The notes: generated by a model not told the origin, from the sequence alone. Shown: positions 1 to 9,078, counted from the stretch's first letter. The stretch is DNA of 44,960 bases from Actinomycetota bacterium (GCA_017856115.1 JAFMFM010000001.1:1-44960); one strand, 5' to 3'. Program-made: numbers and translations.

Positions 1-31
1 GTGATGGACGCACTTCGTGTCGAATTGTGCC

Positions 32-2308
32 TCAGTGGCGACGGTGCCTCGGCCACGGGCCAAGTTCGTTGATGGCAGCGACGGTGCCCGCGATCGACTC
101 GGGTGGAACGGGATGGCTGATGAGGTAGCCCTGTGCCTTGGCGCAACGCATCTCGCCGAGGGCCTGCAGTTGGGAAACGGTCTCCACACCCTCGGCGACC
201 ATGTCCAGACTCATCGATTCGCACATCGCGACGATGGTGCGAACGAGGGCGCGGGCGTCGGCATCGTCGGCAACGCCCTGGATGAACGTTCGATCGATCT
301 TGAGTCGCTGGATGGGGAACTTCTGGAGCAACGACAGGGATGAGTACCCCGTACCGAAGTCGTCGATTGCCACGCGCACGCCGAGCTCGCACAACCTGGT
401 GAGCGCAACCAGCGCCTGATCGGGCTGCGCGATCATCACGCCCTCGGTGACCTCCAACCAGAGTTGTTTGGCGGGAATGTGGGCACGTGTGAGCGCCTCA
501 CTCACCACGTTGACGAAGTTCGGGTCGCTCAACTGCCGGGGCGAAACGTTGACGGCCATCGTGGCGTCGCGAGCACAGATTCCACTGGCGATCCAGTCGC
601 TCAAGTGGGTGAGTGCTTCCAGCAGTGCCCATGAACCGATCGGCACGATGGTGCCCGTCTCCTCGGCGATGGGTATGAACTCGGCGGGGGAGATGGTGGA
701 CCCATCCTCGCGATCCCAGCGCATGAGTGCCTCGAAGCCGACCACTTCACCGAGGCCGACGTCGATGATCGGCTGGTGTACCAACCGCAATTCCCGTCGC
801 TCCAATGCGCGATACAGCGCGGTTTCCACGGCCAGTCGTTGCGTGACGCTTTCCAGCATCGACTCGTCGAAGATTGCCACGCAGTTTCGTCCCGATTCCT
901 TGGCGCGGTACATGGCGGTGTCGGCGTGACGAAGCAGGTCGTCGGCGGAGTTGGTCACCGACGGTCGATAGGTGGAAACTCCGATGCTCGCCGACACGAA
1001 GACGTCGCCCTGACGCAGGGACAGCGGCTCATGGAAGGATTCAAGAACGCGGTCGGCGAGCACCATGGATTCGTTGGGGCCCGCAGTCTGCGGGTCGAGC
1101 ACGACGAACTCGTCTCCTGCGATGCGTCCCACCACGCAGCGGGTCGGTAGCACCACCCGCAGGCGCTCCGCAACGGCGATCAGCACGTCGTCACCAGCCG
1201 CGTGTCCGAGGCTGTCGTTGATGTTCTTGAAGCGATCAACGTCGATGAAGAGAACCGTTGGCTCCCTGCCATCGCGCCATGCGGTCCGCAGAGCTGTGTC
1301 GACGTGCTGCAACATGAGGCTGCGGTTGGGCAGGCCCGTGAGGGCGTCGGTCTGGGCGCTCGTCACCAAACGCGCCTGGAGTTCCGCATTGGCCCGAACC
1401 GCAAGGACCACGCGCACGAGCACGACTGCCGAGAGCACCAGGACCGACACGGTGCGAACCACTCGATCGCGCGTGTCGACGGCATCGGTCAACGCAAAGA
1501 CGAAGATCGGTGCAACCAGACCGGAAATCACCACGACGAGGCGTCCGGCCATCGGACGCGATGCCCGGTAGGCCCCCTGAGCGGTGAGGAATCGGATCTC
1601 GGGGTGCAGCAGCGTTGCGGCCGCAGCGAAGAGCGCCAGGACGTAGGGCGCATTGAGTACCGACAGAGAAAGATCCGCGAGCCGCGCATCCGATAGCGCC
1701 CACAGCATGTCTCCCGTTAGTGAGGCGATCACGGCACACGATGCCAACCACACGACCGTGTTGTTCTCCGAGTCGCCGAGGAGCAGCGTTGCCAGGAGGA
1801 ACAGCACCACCGCCGACAGTGAGAACGTGATGCCGCGCAGTGTTACCACGGCAGGTTCGTCGGTGATCGTGTCGAAGAGCGGTCGAAGCACGGTGATCCA
1901 CAGCACGAGCCACGCACCGAGGGACAGGATGGATGCGTCGGCGAGCACCCCGATCGGCTCCCGACCGATGCGCCGTTGCACCACGAGCAGCAACCCGACG
2001 ATGAGCGTGGTCTGGACCACGAGGTACGAGAACTCACCGAGGAAGTGTTCGGTGACTCCTCGTTCGGCACCCGACAAGAGTTGTCCGGCCAGGATCGCAA
2101 CCGTGATGACGCCGAAACCGGCGAGGATGCGCCGATCGAGACGATGATGGCGAGCCGACAACATCGCCGCGCCGACGACGGCGAGTATGGCAATCGCGTA
2201 GAGGCCGTTACCGAAGGTGTCGGAGCGCACCGTGAGGTGCGCGATGGATGCTGCCAGTCCCATCCCGAGACCGCCCCAAGAACAACGTTCGAGCGTGCGT
2301 TCTGTCAC
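32..2308 (-). CDS. Membrane-anchored GGDEF-EAL cyclic-di-GMP protein
   Basis: A 758-residue protein starting at GTG 2308. Roughly the first 305 residues form many hydrophobic segments, so this is a multi-pass membrane sensor with no recognisable ligand domain. A diguanylate cyclase domain follows at about 315-480, with the signature in the variant form AGDEF at 397-401. An RxxD inhibitory site is not seen at the usual place upstream. The EAL phosphodiesterase domain (about 490-750) begins with EAL at 526-528 and keeps the later acidic motifs (EVTEG, DDFGTGYSS, KIDR, AEGVE), so hydrolysis of cyclic-di-GMP looks intact. AGDEF is sometimes active, so bifunctional or phosphodiesterase-dominant behaviour are both possible. 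It is transcribed alone, away from the next operon. Confidence 0.93.
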   Translation of the reverse strand: MTERTLERCSWGGLGMGLAASIAHLTVRSDTFGNGLYAIAILAVVGAAMLSARHHRLDRRILAGFGVITVAILAGQLLSGAERGVTEHFLGEFSYLVVQTTLIVGLLLVVQRRIGREPIGVLADASILSLGAWLVLWITVLRPLFDTITDEPAVVTLRGITFSLSAVVLFLLATLLLGDSENNTVVWLASCAVIASLTGDMLWALSDARLADLSLSVLNAPYVLALFAAAATLLHPEIRFLTAQGAYRASRPMAGRLVVVISGLVAPIFVFALTDAVDTRDRVVRTVSVLVLSAVVLVRVVLAVRANAELQARLVTSAQTDALTGLPNRSLMLQHVDTALRTAWRDGREPTVLFIDVDRFKNINDSLGHAAGDDVLIAVAERLRVVLPTRCVVGRIAGDEFVVLDPQTAGPNESMVLADRVLESFHEPLSLRQGDVFVSASIGVSTYRPSVTNSADDLLRHADTAMYRAKESGRNCVAIFDESMLESVTQRLAVETALYRALERRELRLVHQPIIDVGLGEVVGFEALMRWDREDGSTISPAEFIPIAEETGTIVPIGSWALLEALTHLSDWIASGICARDATMAVNVSPRQLSDPNFVNVVSEALTRAHIPAKQLWLEVTEGVMIAQPDQALVALTRLCELGVRVAIDDFGTGYSSLSLLQKFPIQRLKIDRTFIQGVADDADARALVRTIVAMCESMSLDMVAEGVETVSQLQALGEMRCAKAQGYLISHPVPPESIAGTVAAINELGPWPRHRRH

Positions 2309-2363
2309 GCGAACACCACCGAAACAACGGTAGTAAATCCCCCCGTCGATACTCGTGATTCGT

Positions 2364-2395
2364 TAGCGTGATAGTGGGCGGAGGTCAGTGACCTC
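2364..2395 (+). promoter_or_regulatory. Possible -10 box and 15-bp palindrome before the phoH operon
   Basis: A TAGCGT hexamer lies at 2364-2369, followed by a perfect 7+1+7 palindrome (GAGGTCA-G-TGACCTC, 2381-2395). The palindrome would fall just downstream of a start site set by that hexamer and about 30 nt before the ATG at 2426. This is a reasonable place for an operator or a short mRNA hairpin. The rest of the 117-nt divergent gap (2309-2425) shows nothing else except a GGAG ribosome-binding sequence near 2414. Confidence 0.35.
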
Positions 2396-2425
2396 GGGCG
2401 CGTAAGCGTCCAACGGAGACCCCTC

Positions 2426-3034
2426 ATGTTCATCACCCGACACACCCGCCTCGGTGACGTCGCCTTGCGCGATCGCTTGTGGGAGTTCTATCGGCGTGCC
2501 TACGCGAACAATCCGTTGTTGCCGTTCACCGAACTGGTGAATCGTTCCGAATTCGACGAGGCGTTGCTGCATTCCACCAACAGGGTGTGGGTGGTGTGGG
2601 AGAACGATCGCCCGACGGTGATGACCCTCATCGCCACCGACATCACGTCGACCCGGTGGTTGAATCCCGACTACTTTCGCAAACACCACCCCGAACGCAT
2701 GCGCAAGGGTCTGGTGCACTACGTGATGTGGGTGGTGGTCGATCCAGACGTGGAACTACGTGGAGCAAACATCGCCCTGGCCAAGGAGGCGTTGGCCGCA
2801 GAAGCGCGCGATGGTGCGCTCCTCGTGTTCGATCTGCCCGAGAGCAAACAACCGAGTGATGAAGGCGGTGCGGCAGAGTTGATGTTGCGAATGGGCCGAA
2901 TGGTCGGTGAGGTGCAGCTCGTTCCTCTTGCAGCACAACGGTTCTTCGCCCTCGATTTCGCGCGTCTCGACGCGGACGACACCAAGCCGCACGGGGATAA
3001 CATGAAGGAGGCAATGGGCACCCCCGCGACATGA
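2426..3034 (+). CDS. Hypothetical protein, possible GNAT-fold acyltransferase
   Basis: A 202-residue soluble protein that I do not recognise confidently. The layout resembles an acyl-CoA N-acyltransferase: a charged N-terminal helix region, a strand pair around residues 50-70 (VWVVWENDRP then a hydrophobic strand), a long strand at about 103-113 rich in V and W, then a helix with LAKEALAAEA and another hydrophobic strand. No clear acetyl-CoA P-loop is visible, so function is not assigned. A GGAG sequence lies about 9 nt before the ATG. Its TGA stop overlaps the next ATG (ATGA), so it is probably translationally coupled to phoH and is first gene of the phoH-ybeY-CBS operon. Confidence 0.8.
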   Translation: MFITRHTRLGDVALRDRLWEFYRRAYANNPLLPFTELVNRSEFDEALLHSTNRVWVVWENDRPTVMTLIATDITSTRWLNPDYFRKHHPERMRKGLVHYVMWVVVDPDVELRGANIALAKEALAAEARDGALLVFDLPESKQPSDEGGAAELMLRMGRMVGEVQLVPLAAQRFFALDFARLDADDTKPHGDNMKEAMGTPAT

Positions 3035-4020
3035 CCGTCGCCTCCACCATCACCACCGTGGTGATTCCCGGGGCCCATCTCATGGCTGCGCTTCTCGGGG
3101 AGCGCGACGAACTGTTGCGGCACGTGGAGCGCGAGTTTCCCCGAACGTCCATCAGCGTGCGCGGCAACGAAGTCAGTGCCTCGGGGGTCGACGCCGACAT
3201 GGTGGGGCGTCTCTTCGAGGAACTCGCCGAGTTACTGCAACGTGGCGAGACGCTCGATCTGGTCGTCCTGGGGCGGGTGATCGACATGGTGCGAGCGGAC
3301 GTGAGTCCCAGCAACGTGCTGACCGCCGACATCGTGCGGGTGGGGCAAAGTCGCCCAGTGCGGGCCAAGACCGCAGGTCAACGTCGTTACGTCGATGCGA
3401 TCGCCGAGCACGTCATCACATTCGCCCTCGGTCCGGCGGGAACCGGGAAGAGCTGGCTCGCGGTTGCCATGGCGGTCCAGGCCCTGCACTCCAAGGCAGT
3501 GCAGCGGATCATCCTCACCCGACCTGCGGTGGAAGCCGGGGAACGGCTGGGATTCCTGCCGGGGGATCTGATGGCCAAGATCGATCCGTATCTGCGGCCG
3601 CTCTATGACGCGCTCCACGACATGGTTGGGGCGGAACACGCCCAGAAGTACCTGGAGCGTGGTGTGGTGGAAGTGGCGCCGCTGGCGTTCATGCGTGGTC
3701 GGACGCTCAACAATTCCTTCATCATCCTGGACGAAGCCCAGAACACCACACCAGAACAGATGAAGATGTTTCTCACGCGCATCGGCTTCGGATCGAAGGT
3801 GGTGATCACCGGTGACACCACCCAGGTGGACGTTGCCGATGGTCGTAGCGGCCTTGCAGGCTTGGAGCGCGTCCTGACCGGAATCGATGGACTCACGTTC
3901 GTGCACCTCGAGTATTCCGATGTCGTTCGCCACAAGATCGTGGCGGACATCGTGGCGGCCTACGAGCGTTCCGGCGAGAAGGCGGCAGCCAGACTTCGCG
4001 GCGGTAAGCGCCGTGAGTAA
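3031..4020 (+). CDS. phoH: PhoH-like ATPase
   Basis: A 329-residue PhoH-family P-loop ATPase. An N-terminal KH-like region (about 1-105) precedes the ATPase core. Walker A is GPAGTGKS at 134-141 and Walker B is IILDEAQ at 231-237, followed by the family block ending VITGDTTQVD. Family members are cytoplasmic and are linked to RNA metabolism; the conserved position before ybeY supports a ribosome or RNA role, but the precise reaction is unknown. The ATG overlaps the stop of the upstream gene, and the end overlaps the GTG start of ybeY, giving a tightly coupled operon. Length and motifs are normal. Confidence 0.95.
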   Translation: MTVASTITTVVIPGAHLMAALLGERDELLRHVEREFPRTSISVRGNEVSASGVDADMVGRLFEELAELLQRGETLDLVVLGRVIDMVRADVSPSNVLTADIVRVGQSRPVRAKTAGQRRYVDAIAEHVITFALGPAGTGKSWLAVAMAVQALHSKAVQRIILTRPAVEAGERLGFLPGDLMAKIDPYLRPLYDALHDMVGAEHAQKYLERGVVEVAPLAFMRGRTLNNSFIILDEAQNTTPEQMKMFLTRIGFGSKVVITGDTTQVDVADGRSGLAGLERVLTGIDGLTFVHLEYSDVVRHKIVADIVAAYERSGEKAAARLRGGKRRE

Positions 4021-4597
4021 CCGACCGCGTTCGAACACGCCGCGTCGTGCGGGTGGTGACGGCAACGTCGAGGTGTTCGTGTCGGACGAACAGGCCGACG
4101 TCGAGGTCGACGCGCAACGTTGGCAGATGCTTGCGAGCAGTGTGTTGCAGGCCGAGGGCGTACGCGGACAAGCGGAGATGGCGTTGTTGTTCGTGTCGCG
4201 CGAGGTGATGCACGAGATGAATCGTGTGCACATGGGCGTCGATGCCCCGACCGACGTATTGGCGTTTCCCATCGATCTGGTCGACAACTCACGCGCCACC
4301 GGACCAACCGCACGATCCGCGACGCCGGTACTGGCACGCGTCGACACCGGCGACTTGCCGTTGCTGGTGGGCGATGTTGTAATCTGTCCACTCATCGCGC
4401 GTGAACAGGCTCCACTGCACGCAGGCACACTCGATGATGAGATGGCGTTGCTCATTACTCACGGCGTGTTGCACGTATTGGGCTACGACCACGACACGGA
4501 GGCGAACGCCGACAAGATGAGAACACGCGAGCGAGCGTTGCTCGAATCGGTGCATTGGAAGGGTGCGGCGCCGGCCGCGTTTTCGCAAGGGTATTAG
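4013..4597 (+). CDS. ybeY: YbeY endoribonuclease / rRNA maturation factor
   Basis: A 194-residue protein read from GTG 4013, which overlaps the phoH stop by 8 nt (GTGAGTAA). The in-frame codons upstream of it lie inside phoH. The metal-binding signature HGVLHVLGYDH near residues 155-165 matches the YbeY three-histidine zinc site. YbeY is a single-strand endoribonuclease needed for 16S rRNA 3' processing and ribosome quality control. An insertion between the N-terminal half and the H-motif makes it a little longer than the roughly 155-residue E. coli protein. The stop codon directly abuts the next ATG (TAGATG). Confidence 0.95.
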   Translation: MSNRPRSNTPRRAGGDGNVEVFVSDEQADVEVDAQRWQMLASSVLQAEGVRGQAEMALLFVSREVMHEMNRVHMGVDAPTDVLAFPIDLVDNSRATGPTARSATPVLARVDTGDLPLLVGDVVICPLIAREQAPLHAGTLDDEMALLITHGVLHVLGYDHDTEANADKMRTRERALLESVHWKGAAPAAFSQGY

Positions 4598-5911
4598 ATG
4601 TCGGGGATGGAAGTCGGTTCGTTGGTGACTGCGGCGGCGCTGACCTCGGGTGATGGTTGGGTGTTGCTGACGGTCGGGATCCTGCTCGTCATCCTCACGC
4701 TGTTGGCACTCGCCGAAATGTCTCTGTCGCGGATCACCAAGCAGAAAGCCGAGGCCCTCCTGGCCGACGGCCACAAGCGTGGGAACTTGCTCGTTCGACT
4801 GGCGAGCGACCCGACTCGTTGGGTGAACCCGCTGCTGTTGACCGTGAACATCCTGCAGACGCTGCAGGCCACGCTCACGGGTGTGGTGGCAAACCGCGTG
4901 TTCGGAGCACCGGGTGTGGCGATCGGCGTCGCCCTGAACGTCGTGGTGTTCTTCGTGTTGGCCGAAGCGGTGCCGAAGACGTATGCGGTGTTGTACTCGG
5001 TTCGTGGTGCCACGGCAACGGCGCCGCTGGTGTCGGCGTTGGCGGCATTCTGGCCGTTGCGGGTGGTGTCGAACCTCCTAATACAAGTGACCAACCTGTT
5101 CGTGAAGGGCAAGGCACCCGATGAGGGGCCATTCATCAGCGAGACGGAATTCCTCGGAATCGTCGAGGCGGCAGCGAAGGATTCGGTGATCGAAGCCGAG
5201 GAACAGGAACTCATCGAATCGGTGATCGAGTTCGGCGACACGAAGGTTCGTGAGATCATGAAACCCCGTCAGGACGCGATCACGGTCGGTGAAGCGGCCA
5301 CGGTGTCGGAAGCACTCTCGATCGCCCTGGAACATCAATTCAGTCGTATGCCCGTCATGCGAATCGATGACGACGACATCGACGACGTCGCAGGAACCGT
5401 CAACTCCAAGGACCTCATGCGTCTCGAGCGCGACGGTCGAGGGAACGAGTGGGTGAACGAGCACATGCGGGAAGCCCACGTCGTGCCGGAGGGAAAGCCG
5501 GTCGCCGAACTGATGCGAGAAATGCAACGGACACAGAATCACCTGGCGATCGTGGCCAACGAGTACGGCGGTTTCAGTGGCATCGTAACTCTGGAGGATT
5601 GCCTGGAAGAACTCGTGGGCGAGATCGTCGACGAGCACGACGACGTCGACGTGCGCTTTCGCACCCAGCCGCGCGGCGACGTACTGATCGAGGGTTCGGT
5701 CGGGCTCGACGACGTGAACGAACGGCTGGGAATCAACATCGACAATGCCGAGTACGACACCGTCGGTGGTTACGTCTTCGGCATGATCGGTAGGGTTCCG
5801 CGCATCGGTGACGGAGTCGACGCCGACGGCTATCGCCTGTGCGTGGAGGAGCTTGCCGGACGCCGCGTGACCGTGGTGCGATTCGTGCCCCGACCGGTTG
5901 CGACCGAGTAG
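4598..5911 (+). CDS. CNNM (DUF21) and CBS-domain transporter-like protein, CorC/HlyC family
   Basis: A 437-residue membrane protein. The DUF21/CNNM transmembrane region occupies about 1-190 with several hydrophobic helices. It is followed by a CBS pair (about 210-345; first repeat begins EIMKPRQD, second contains NEYGGFSGIVTLEDCLEELV) and a C-terminal CorC_HlyC domain (about 350-430). Relatives are involved in Mg2+/Co2+ efflux or homeostasis; the hemolysin name is historical. Translation starts immediately after the ybeY stop with no gap. The order phoH-ybeY-CBS protein is classical in actinobacteria, where era normally follows; here era is about 12 kb away. Confidence 0.93.
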   Translation: MSGMEVGSLVTAAALTSGDGWVLLTVGILLVILTLLALAEMSLSRITKQKAEALLADGHKRGNLLVRLASDPTRWVNPLLLTVNILQTLQATLTGVVANRVFGAPGVAIGVALNVVVFFVLAEAVPKTYAVLYSVRGATATAPLVSALAAFWPLRVVSNLLIQVTNLFVKGKAPDEGPFISETEFLGIVEAAAKDSVIEAEEQELIESVIEFGDTKVREIMKPRQDAITVGEAATVSEALSIALEHQFSRMPVMRIDDDDIDDVAGTVNSKDLMRLERDGRGNEWVNEHMREAHVVPEGKPVAELMREMQRTQNHLAIVANEYGGFSGIVTLEDCLEELVGEIVDEHDDVDVRFRTQPRGDVLIEGSVGLDDVNERLGINIDNAEYDTVGGYVFGMIGRVPRIGDGVDADGYRLCVEELAGRRVTVVRFVPRPVATE

Positions 5912-5933
5912 GAATCTCCCGCCTGCGAAAGGG

Positions 5934-5939
5934 TAGGGT
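5934..5939 (+). promoter_or_regulatory. -10 box of a predicted leaderless SDR transcript
   Basis: TAGGGT lies exactly 6 nt before the ATG at 5946, and there is no ribosome-binding sequence between them. This spacing puts the transcription start at or next to the start codon. Confidence 0.6.
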
Positions 5940-5945
5940 CGCGAC

Positions 5946-6695
5946 ATGGACGTTTCACTCGAAGGAAAAGTTGCACTGGTCACCGGTGCGTCACGAGGTA
6001 TCGGGAAGGCGATCGCCGCTCAGTTCGCTGCGGCTGGAGCAAAGGTGATGATCTCGTCGCGCAAAGAGGACGCGTTGCGCCAAGCCCGTTCCGACATGGG
6101 CGGCGACGTGGAGATCTTCGCCGCCAACGCCGGGGATGTGGAAGCGGGCAAGGCGTGCGTTGCCGCGACGATCGAACGCTTCGGTGGTCTCGACATCCTC
6201 GTGAACAACGCGGCCACGAATCCGTACATGGGTCCGACCTTGGAGGTGGACGAGTCCCGGTACGACAAGACCTTCCAGGTGAATCTGCGAGGACCGCTGT
6301 TCTGGTGCAAGGCGGCGTGGGAGGCACGATTCGCGTCGCATCCCGGCGTGATCATCAACATCGCATCGGTGGGTGGATTGCGAGCCGAGGGTTTCCTCGG
6401 CGTGTACAACCTGACGAAGGCGGCGCTCATCCACATGACGCGTCAGTTGGCGGGTGAACTCGGCCCCACGCGGGTGGTGGGCATCGCGCCGGGGCTCGTC
6501 AAGACGGACTTTGCATCGGTGCTGGTGGAGAACTTCGGCGAACGCCTGGCAGGTCAGTTGCCGACCAAACGGCTCGGCGAGCCGGACGACATCGCGAATC
6601 TGGCGTTGTTCCTGGCGTCCGACAAGGCCAGTTGGATCACGGGAGAGACCTACGTGATCGACGGTGGCGCGGGGGTGCGCTCGGGCGCCATATAG
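5946..6695 (+). CDS. SDR-family NAD(P)-dependent oxidoreductase
   Basis: A 249-residue classical short-chain dehydrogenase. The cofactor motif TGASRGIG is at about 14-21, the NNAA structural motif follows near residue 89, the catalytic Ser is in the segment IASVGG, and the YxxxK pair appears as YNLTK. The C-terminal IDGGAGVRSG ending is typical of the FabG-like/3-hydroxyacyl dehydrogenase branch. The substrate cannot be told from sequence; fatty acid or ring-compound oxidation are the usual options. The start is set by a TAGGGT box 6 nt upstream. Its last 46 nt are also coding on the opposite strand for the end of the MFS gene. Confidence 0.92.
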   Translation: MDVSLEGKVALVTGASRGIGKAIAAQFAAAGAKVMISSRKEDALRQARSDMGGDVEIFAANAGDVEAGKACVAATIERFGGLDILVNNAATNPYMGPTLEVDESRYDKTFQVNLRGPLFWCKAAWEARFASHPGVIINIASVGGLRAEGFLGVYNLTKAALIHMTRQLAGELGPTRVVGIAPGLVKTDFASVLVENFGERLAGQLPTKRLGEPDDIANLALFLASDKASWITGETYVIDGGAGVRSGAI

Positions 6696-7912
6696 GTGCG
6701 CGAATGGCGCAAGAGTCGCGGGGCTCCGACGAGTAGGACGGTGCCGAGCAGCGCCGCCGATGCAACGTACGTGGCGCGAAGTCCGAAGTAGAACGCAATT
6801 TGTCCGCCGATGATGGCGCCGAGCGCGGTGGTTCCCGTGCCGATGAACCGGTACACGCTGTTGACACGGCCGAAGAGTTCCTGGGGGATCAACCGTTGCC
6901 GGAGGCTGACCGTGATGACGTTCCACACGGTCCCGAAGACGGCCATCAGCGAACCTGCAATCACAACTGCCCAGACCCTCGGTAGCACCGCCGGGATGAT
7001 TTCCAGTGCCGCAAACATCGTGTACGACACGACCACGGCCACGGAAGGTCCGAGTCGGCGGGCGACACGCGAACCGACCAGGCCCCCGAGAATCGATCCA
7101 ATGGCCGCGGTGGCCAACAGCAAACCGAAGCCGCGCGGGCCGAGTCCGAGTTCGTCGCGTACGTATTTGGCGAGGACCGACTGGGCGAACATGTGGCACA
7201 TGTTCGCCGCGCCGAGCATGAGTGCGAGCGTTCGCAGCAACGGATGGTGCCAGAGCCAGCGGAACCCCGTCAGGAAACTCTCGCGGTAGCTCGTGGAGTC
7301 GGTGGAACCGGCGAACGGTCGCGCCACTCGAATCGACGCCAGGAGCAGGGCGGCGATGGCCAGCGCCACGGCTTGAATGCCGAACGGGGTTGCTGCAGCC
7401 ACGACGAAGAGCCATGCGCCGACCGGTAGCCCGACGAAGGAATTGGCTGCAACCTCGGCGGCATACAGGCGTCCGTTCGCTCGTTCCAGTTGATGGCCTT
7501 CGACGATTGCGGGGAGGAAGGCCTGCGCGGACATGTCGAAGAACACCTCGCAGATGGCAAGCAGCAGGGCAACGAGAAGGAGAATCCAGATGGTGATCAC
7601 CCCGGCGACGATCGAGACTGCGAGCAAGCCGAACAGGGCCGCGCGAACCATGTTGGCAAGCGTCATGATGCGCTTGCGATCGTGCCGGTCGATAAACACA
7701 CCGGCTGGGAGAGACAACACCAGCCACGGGAGCATGGCGGCGAAGCTGACCGCGCTGATCATTCGCGCGTCGTCGGTGAGGCTGAGCGCCAGGAGCGGAG
7801 CCGCCGCCGCAACCATGCCGTCCCCGAGGTTCGAGGTTGTCGACGCGGCGAATTGCCGCCAGAAGGCCGGAGGCAGACGATCGTTCGAATCGATTGAGCC
7901 GGGGCTGGTCAC
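6650..7912 (-). CDS. MFS transporter (EntS/MFS_3-like)
   Basis: A 420-residue integral membrane protein with about 12 hydrophobic segments. The MFS loop signature appears as GVFIDRHDRKR between helices 2 and 3, and the layout is like the EntS/MFS_3 drug or siderophore exporters. The start is GTG 7912, which overlaps the menE stop in a GTGA arrangement; the long in-frame extension to 9100 is ruled out because it runs antiparallel in phase through menE. Translational coupling to a menaquinone gene is unusual, and no link between substrate and quinone synthesis can be shown. The 3' end overlaps the SDR coding end by 46 nt. Confidence 0.9.
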   Translation of the reverse strand: MTSPGSIDSNDRLPPAFWRQFAASTTSNLGDGMVAAAAPLLALSLTDDARMISAVSFAAMLPWLVLSLPAGVFIDRHDRKRIMTLANMVRAALFGLLAVSIVAGVITIWILLLVALLLAICEVFFDMSAQAFLPAIVEGHQLERANGRLYAAEVAANSFVGLPVGAWLFVVAAATPFGIQAVALAIAALLLASIRVARPFAGSTDSTSYRESFLTGFRWLWHHPLLRTLALMLGAANMCHMFAQSVLAKYVRDELGLGPRGFGLLLATAAIGSILGGLVGSRVARRLGPSVAVVVSYTMFAALEIIPAVLPRVWAVVIAGSLMAVFGTVWNVITVSLRQRLIPQELFGRVNSVYRFIGTGTTALGAIIGGQIAFYFGLRATYVASAALLGTVLLVGAPRLLRHSRTYMAPERTPAPPSIT

Positions 7913-9066
7913 GGCAACTCCGATACCAGGGGTTTGCCGAGAGCGGATCGGGGAATCGCATCGACCACCTTGACGAGCCGCGGTGCACAATACGAGGGCA
8001 GCGTTTCCTTGATGTGTGCGCGAAGCGAGTCGATCGTGGGTGGCTGGCGCGAGGATGTCGGTCGTATCCACGCGCATACGAGGGTTCCCCATTCGGCGTC
8101 CGGCACGCCGCGAACCACCACGTCGTCGACAAGTGGATGTTCTCGTAGTCGTTGCTCCACGACGTGGGGCCACACCTTGTTGCCGCCGGTCACGATGAGA
8201 TCGTCGCTCCGGCCCTCGACACGAAGGAGTTGGTCCTCGAGGTCGCCTTCGCGGCGACGAGCGTCGGGGGATATGCCCGCAGTCTGGATTACCCCGACGT
8301 CCCCGGAGTCGAGCCAACCGTCGACGAGCGGGAGCGGCGCATGGCGATAGGTACGCGCCAAGGTGGGTGAGCGAAGCAGGATTCGACCGTTGTTGAGACG
8401 TACCTCGACCTTCGGAAGGCTCGCACCGTTGTAGACCACGCCGCCGAACGTCTCGGTCAGCCCGTAGGTGGAGACGGCATTCGCGGGAAGTGAATCGCTG
8501 CGGGCGGCACCGACGAGGACGTATTTCCAGTCGGTGAACGTGTGGCGAGTCAACAAGGTGGGCACCACAGAGGTATGGGTAGCTCCATCCTGCAACGCCA
8601 GGAGGAGTGTCCGTTCGTCGACGTGGTTGGCGAAGGAGATACGGGAGCCAAGTTGCATCGCGCGACTCAGCACCCCGAAGCCGCCGATGTGCGCGGCCGG
8701 TAGACACATCCACCAGTGATCGCCTGCTTCGAGCCCGAGACGCTCGGCAACCATCAGCGTGTGGGCAGTGGCGCTCCGATGGGTGTGGACCACACCCTTT
8801 GGTTTGCCCGTCGAGCCGCTCGTCGCGATGACCAGGGCGTCGTCGTGTTGTAGCGGCATCAGCGACCCATCGACGGATTCCAGCGTTTCGTGTCCGCGAT
8901 CGCTCACGAGTTCGTCGGCTCCGAGTGCGATTGCGAGCTTTCGTCGAATGGCCGGGTTCATCCGTTGATCCAACGGCAACACGGCATGACCGGCATTCCA
9001 CGCGTCGAGCACCGCGACTCGAAGTTCCGGTGAAGCGGGAATATCCAGTGCGATGAGTCGCGTCAC
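7909..9066 (-). CDS. menE: o-Succinylbenzoate-CoA ligase (MenE-like)
   Basis: A 385-residue acyl-adenylate-forming enzyme, shorter than most (about 450-500) mainly at the N terminus, as is common for actinobacterial MenE. The phosphate-binding loop ATSGSTGKPKG is at about 81-91; the TYGLTET block and a GWLDSGDVG adenylation motif follow; the C-terminal lysine region ends SALGKPLVSELP. MenE activates o-succinylbenzoate to its CoA ester for naphthoate ring closure. The neighbours menA, menH, menD, menF and menG support this over a generic acyl-CoA synthetase. The start is GTG 9066, 6 nt after a TAGCGT box. Confidence 0.9.
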   Translation of the reverse strand: MTRLIALDIPASPELRVAVLDAWNAGHAVLPLDQRMNPAIRRKLAIALGADELVSDRGHETLESVDGSLMPLQHDDALVIATSGSTGKPKGVVHTHRSATAHTLMVAERLGLEAGDHWWMCLPAAHIGGFGVLSRAMQLGSRISFANHVDERTLLLALQDGATHTSVVPTLLTRHTFTDWKYVLVGAARSDSLPANAVSTYGLTETFGGVVYNGASLPKVEVRLNNGRILLRSPTLARTYRHAPLPLVDGWLDSGDVGVIQTAGISPDARRREGDLEDQLLRVEGRSDDLIVTGGNKVWPHVVEQRLREHPLVDDVVVRGVPDAEWGTLVCAWIRPTSSRQPPTIDSLRAHIKETLPSYCAPRLVKVVDAIPRSALGKPLVSELP

Positions 9067-9072
9067 GGTGCC

Positions 9073-9078
9073 ACGCTA
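9073..9078 (-). promoter_or_regulatory. -10 box of leaderless menE
   Basis: On the minus strand TAGCGT is followed by 6 nt (ggcacc) and the GTG of menE. It shares the 45-nt divergent gap with the menA promoter. Confidence 0.55.

Noticed and set aside
5991-8132. A 713-codon minus-strand frame
   Set aside because: It is antisense to the SDR and out of phase with the MFS gene; composition is that of a high-GC shadow frame and no domain is recognisable.
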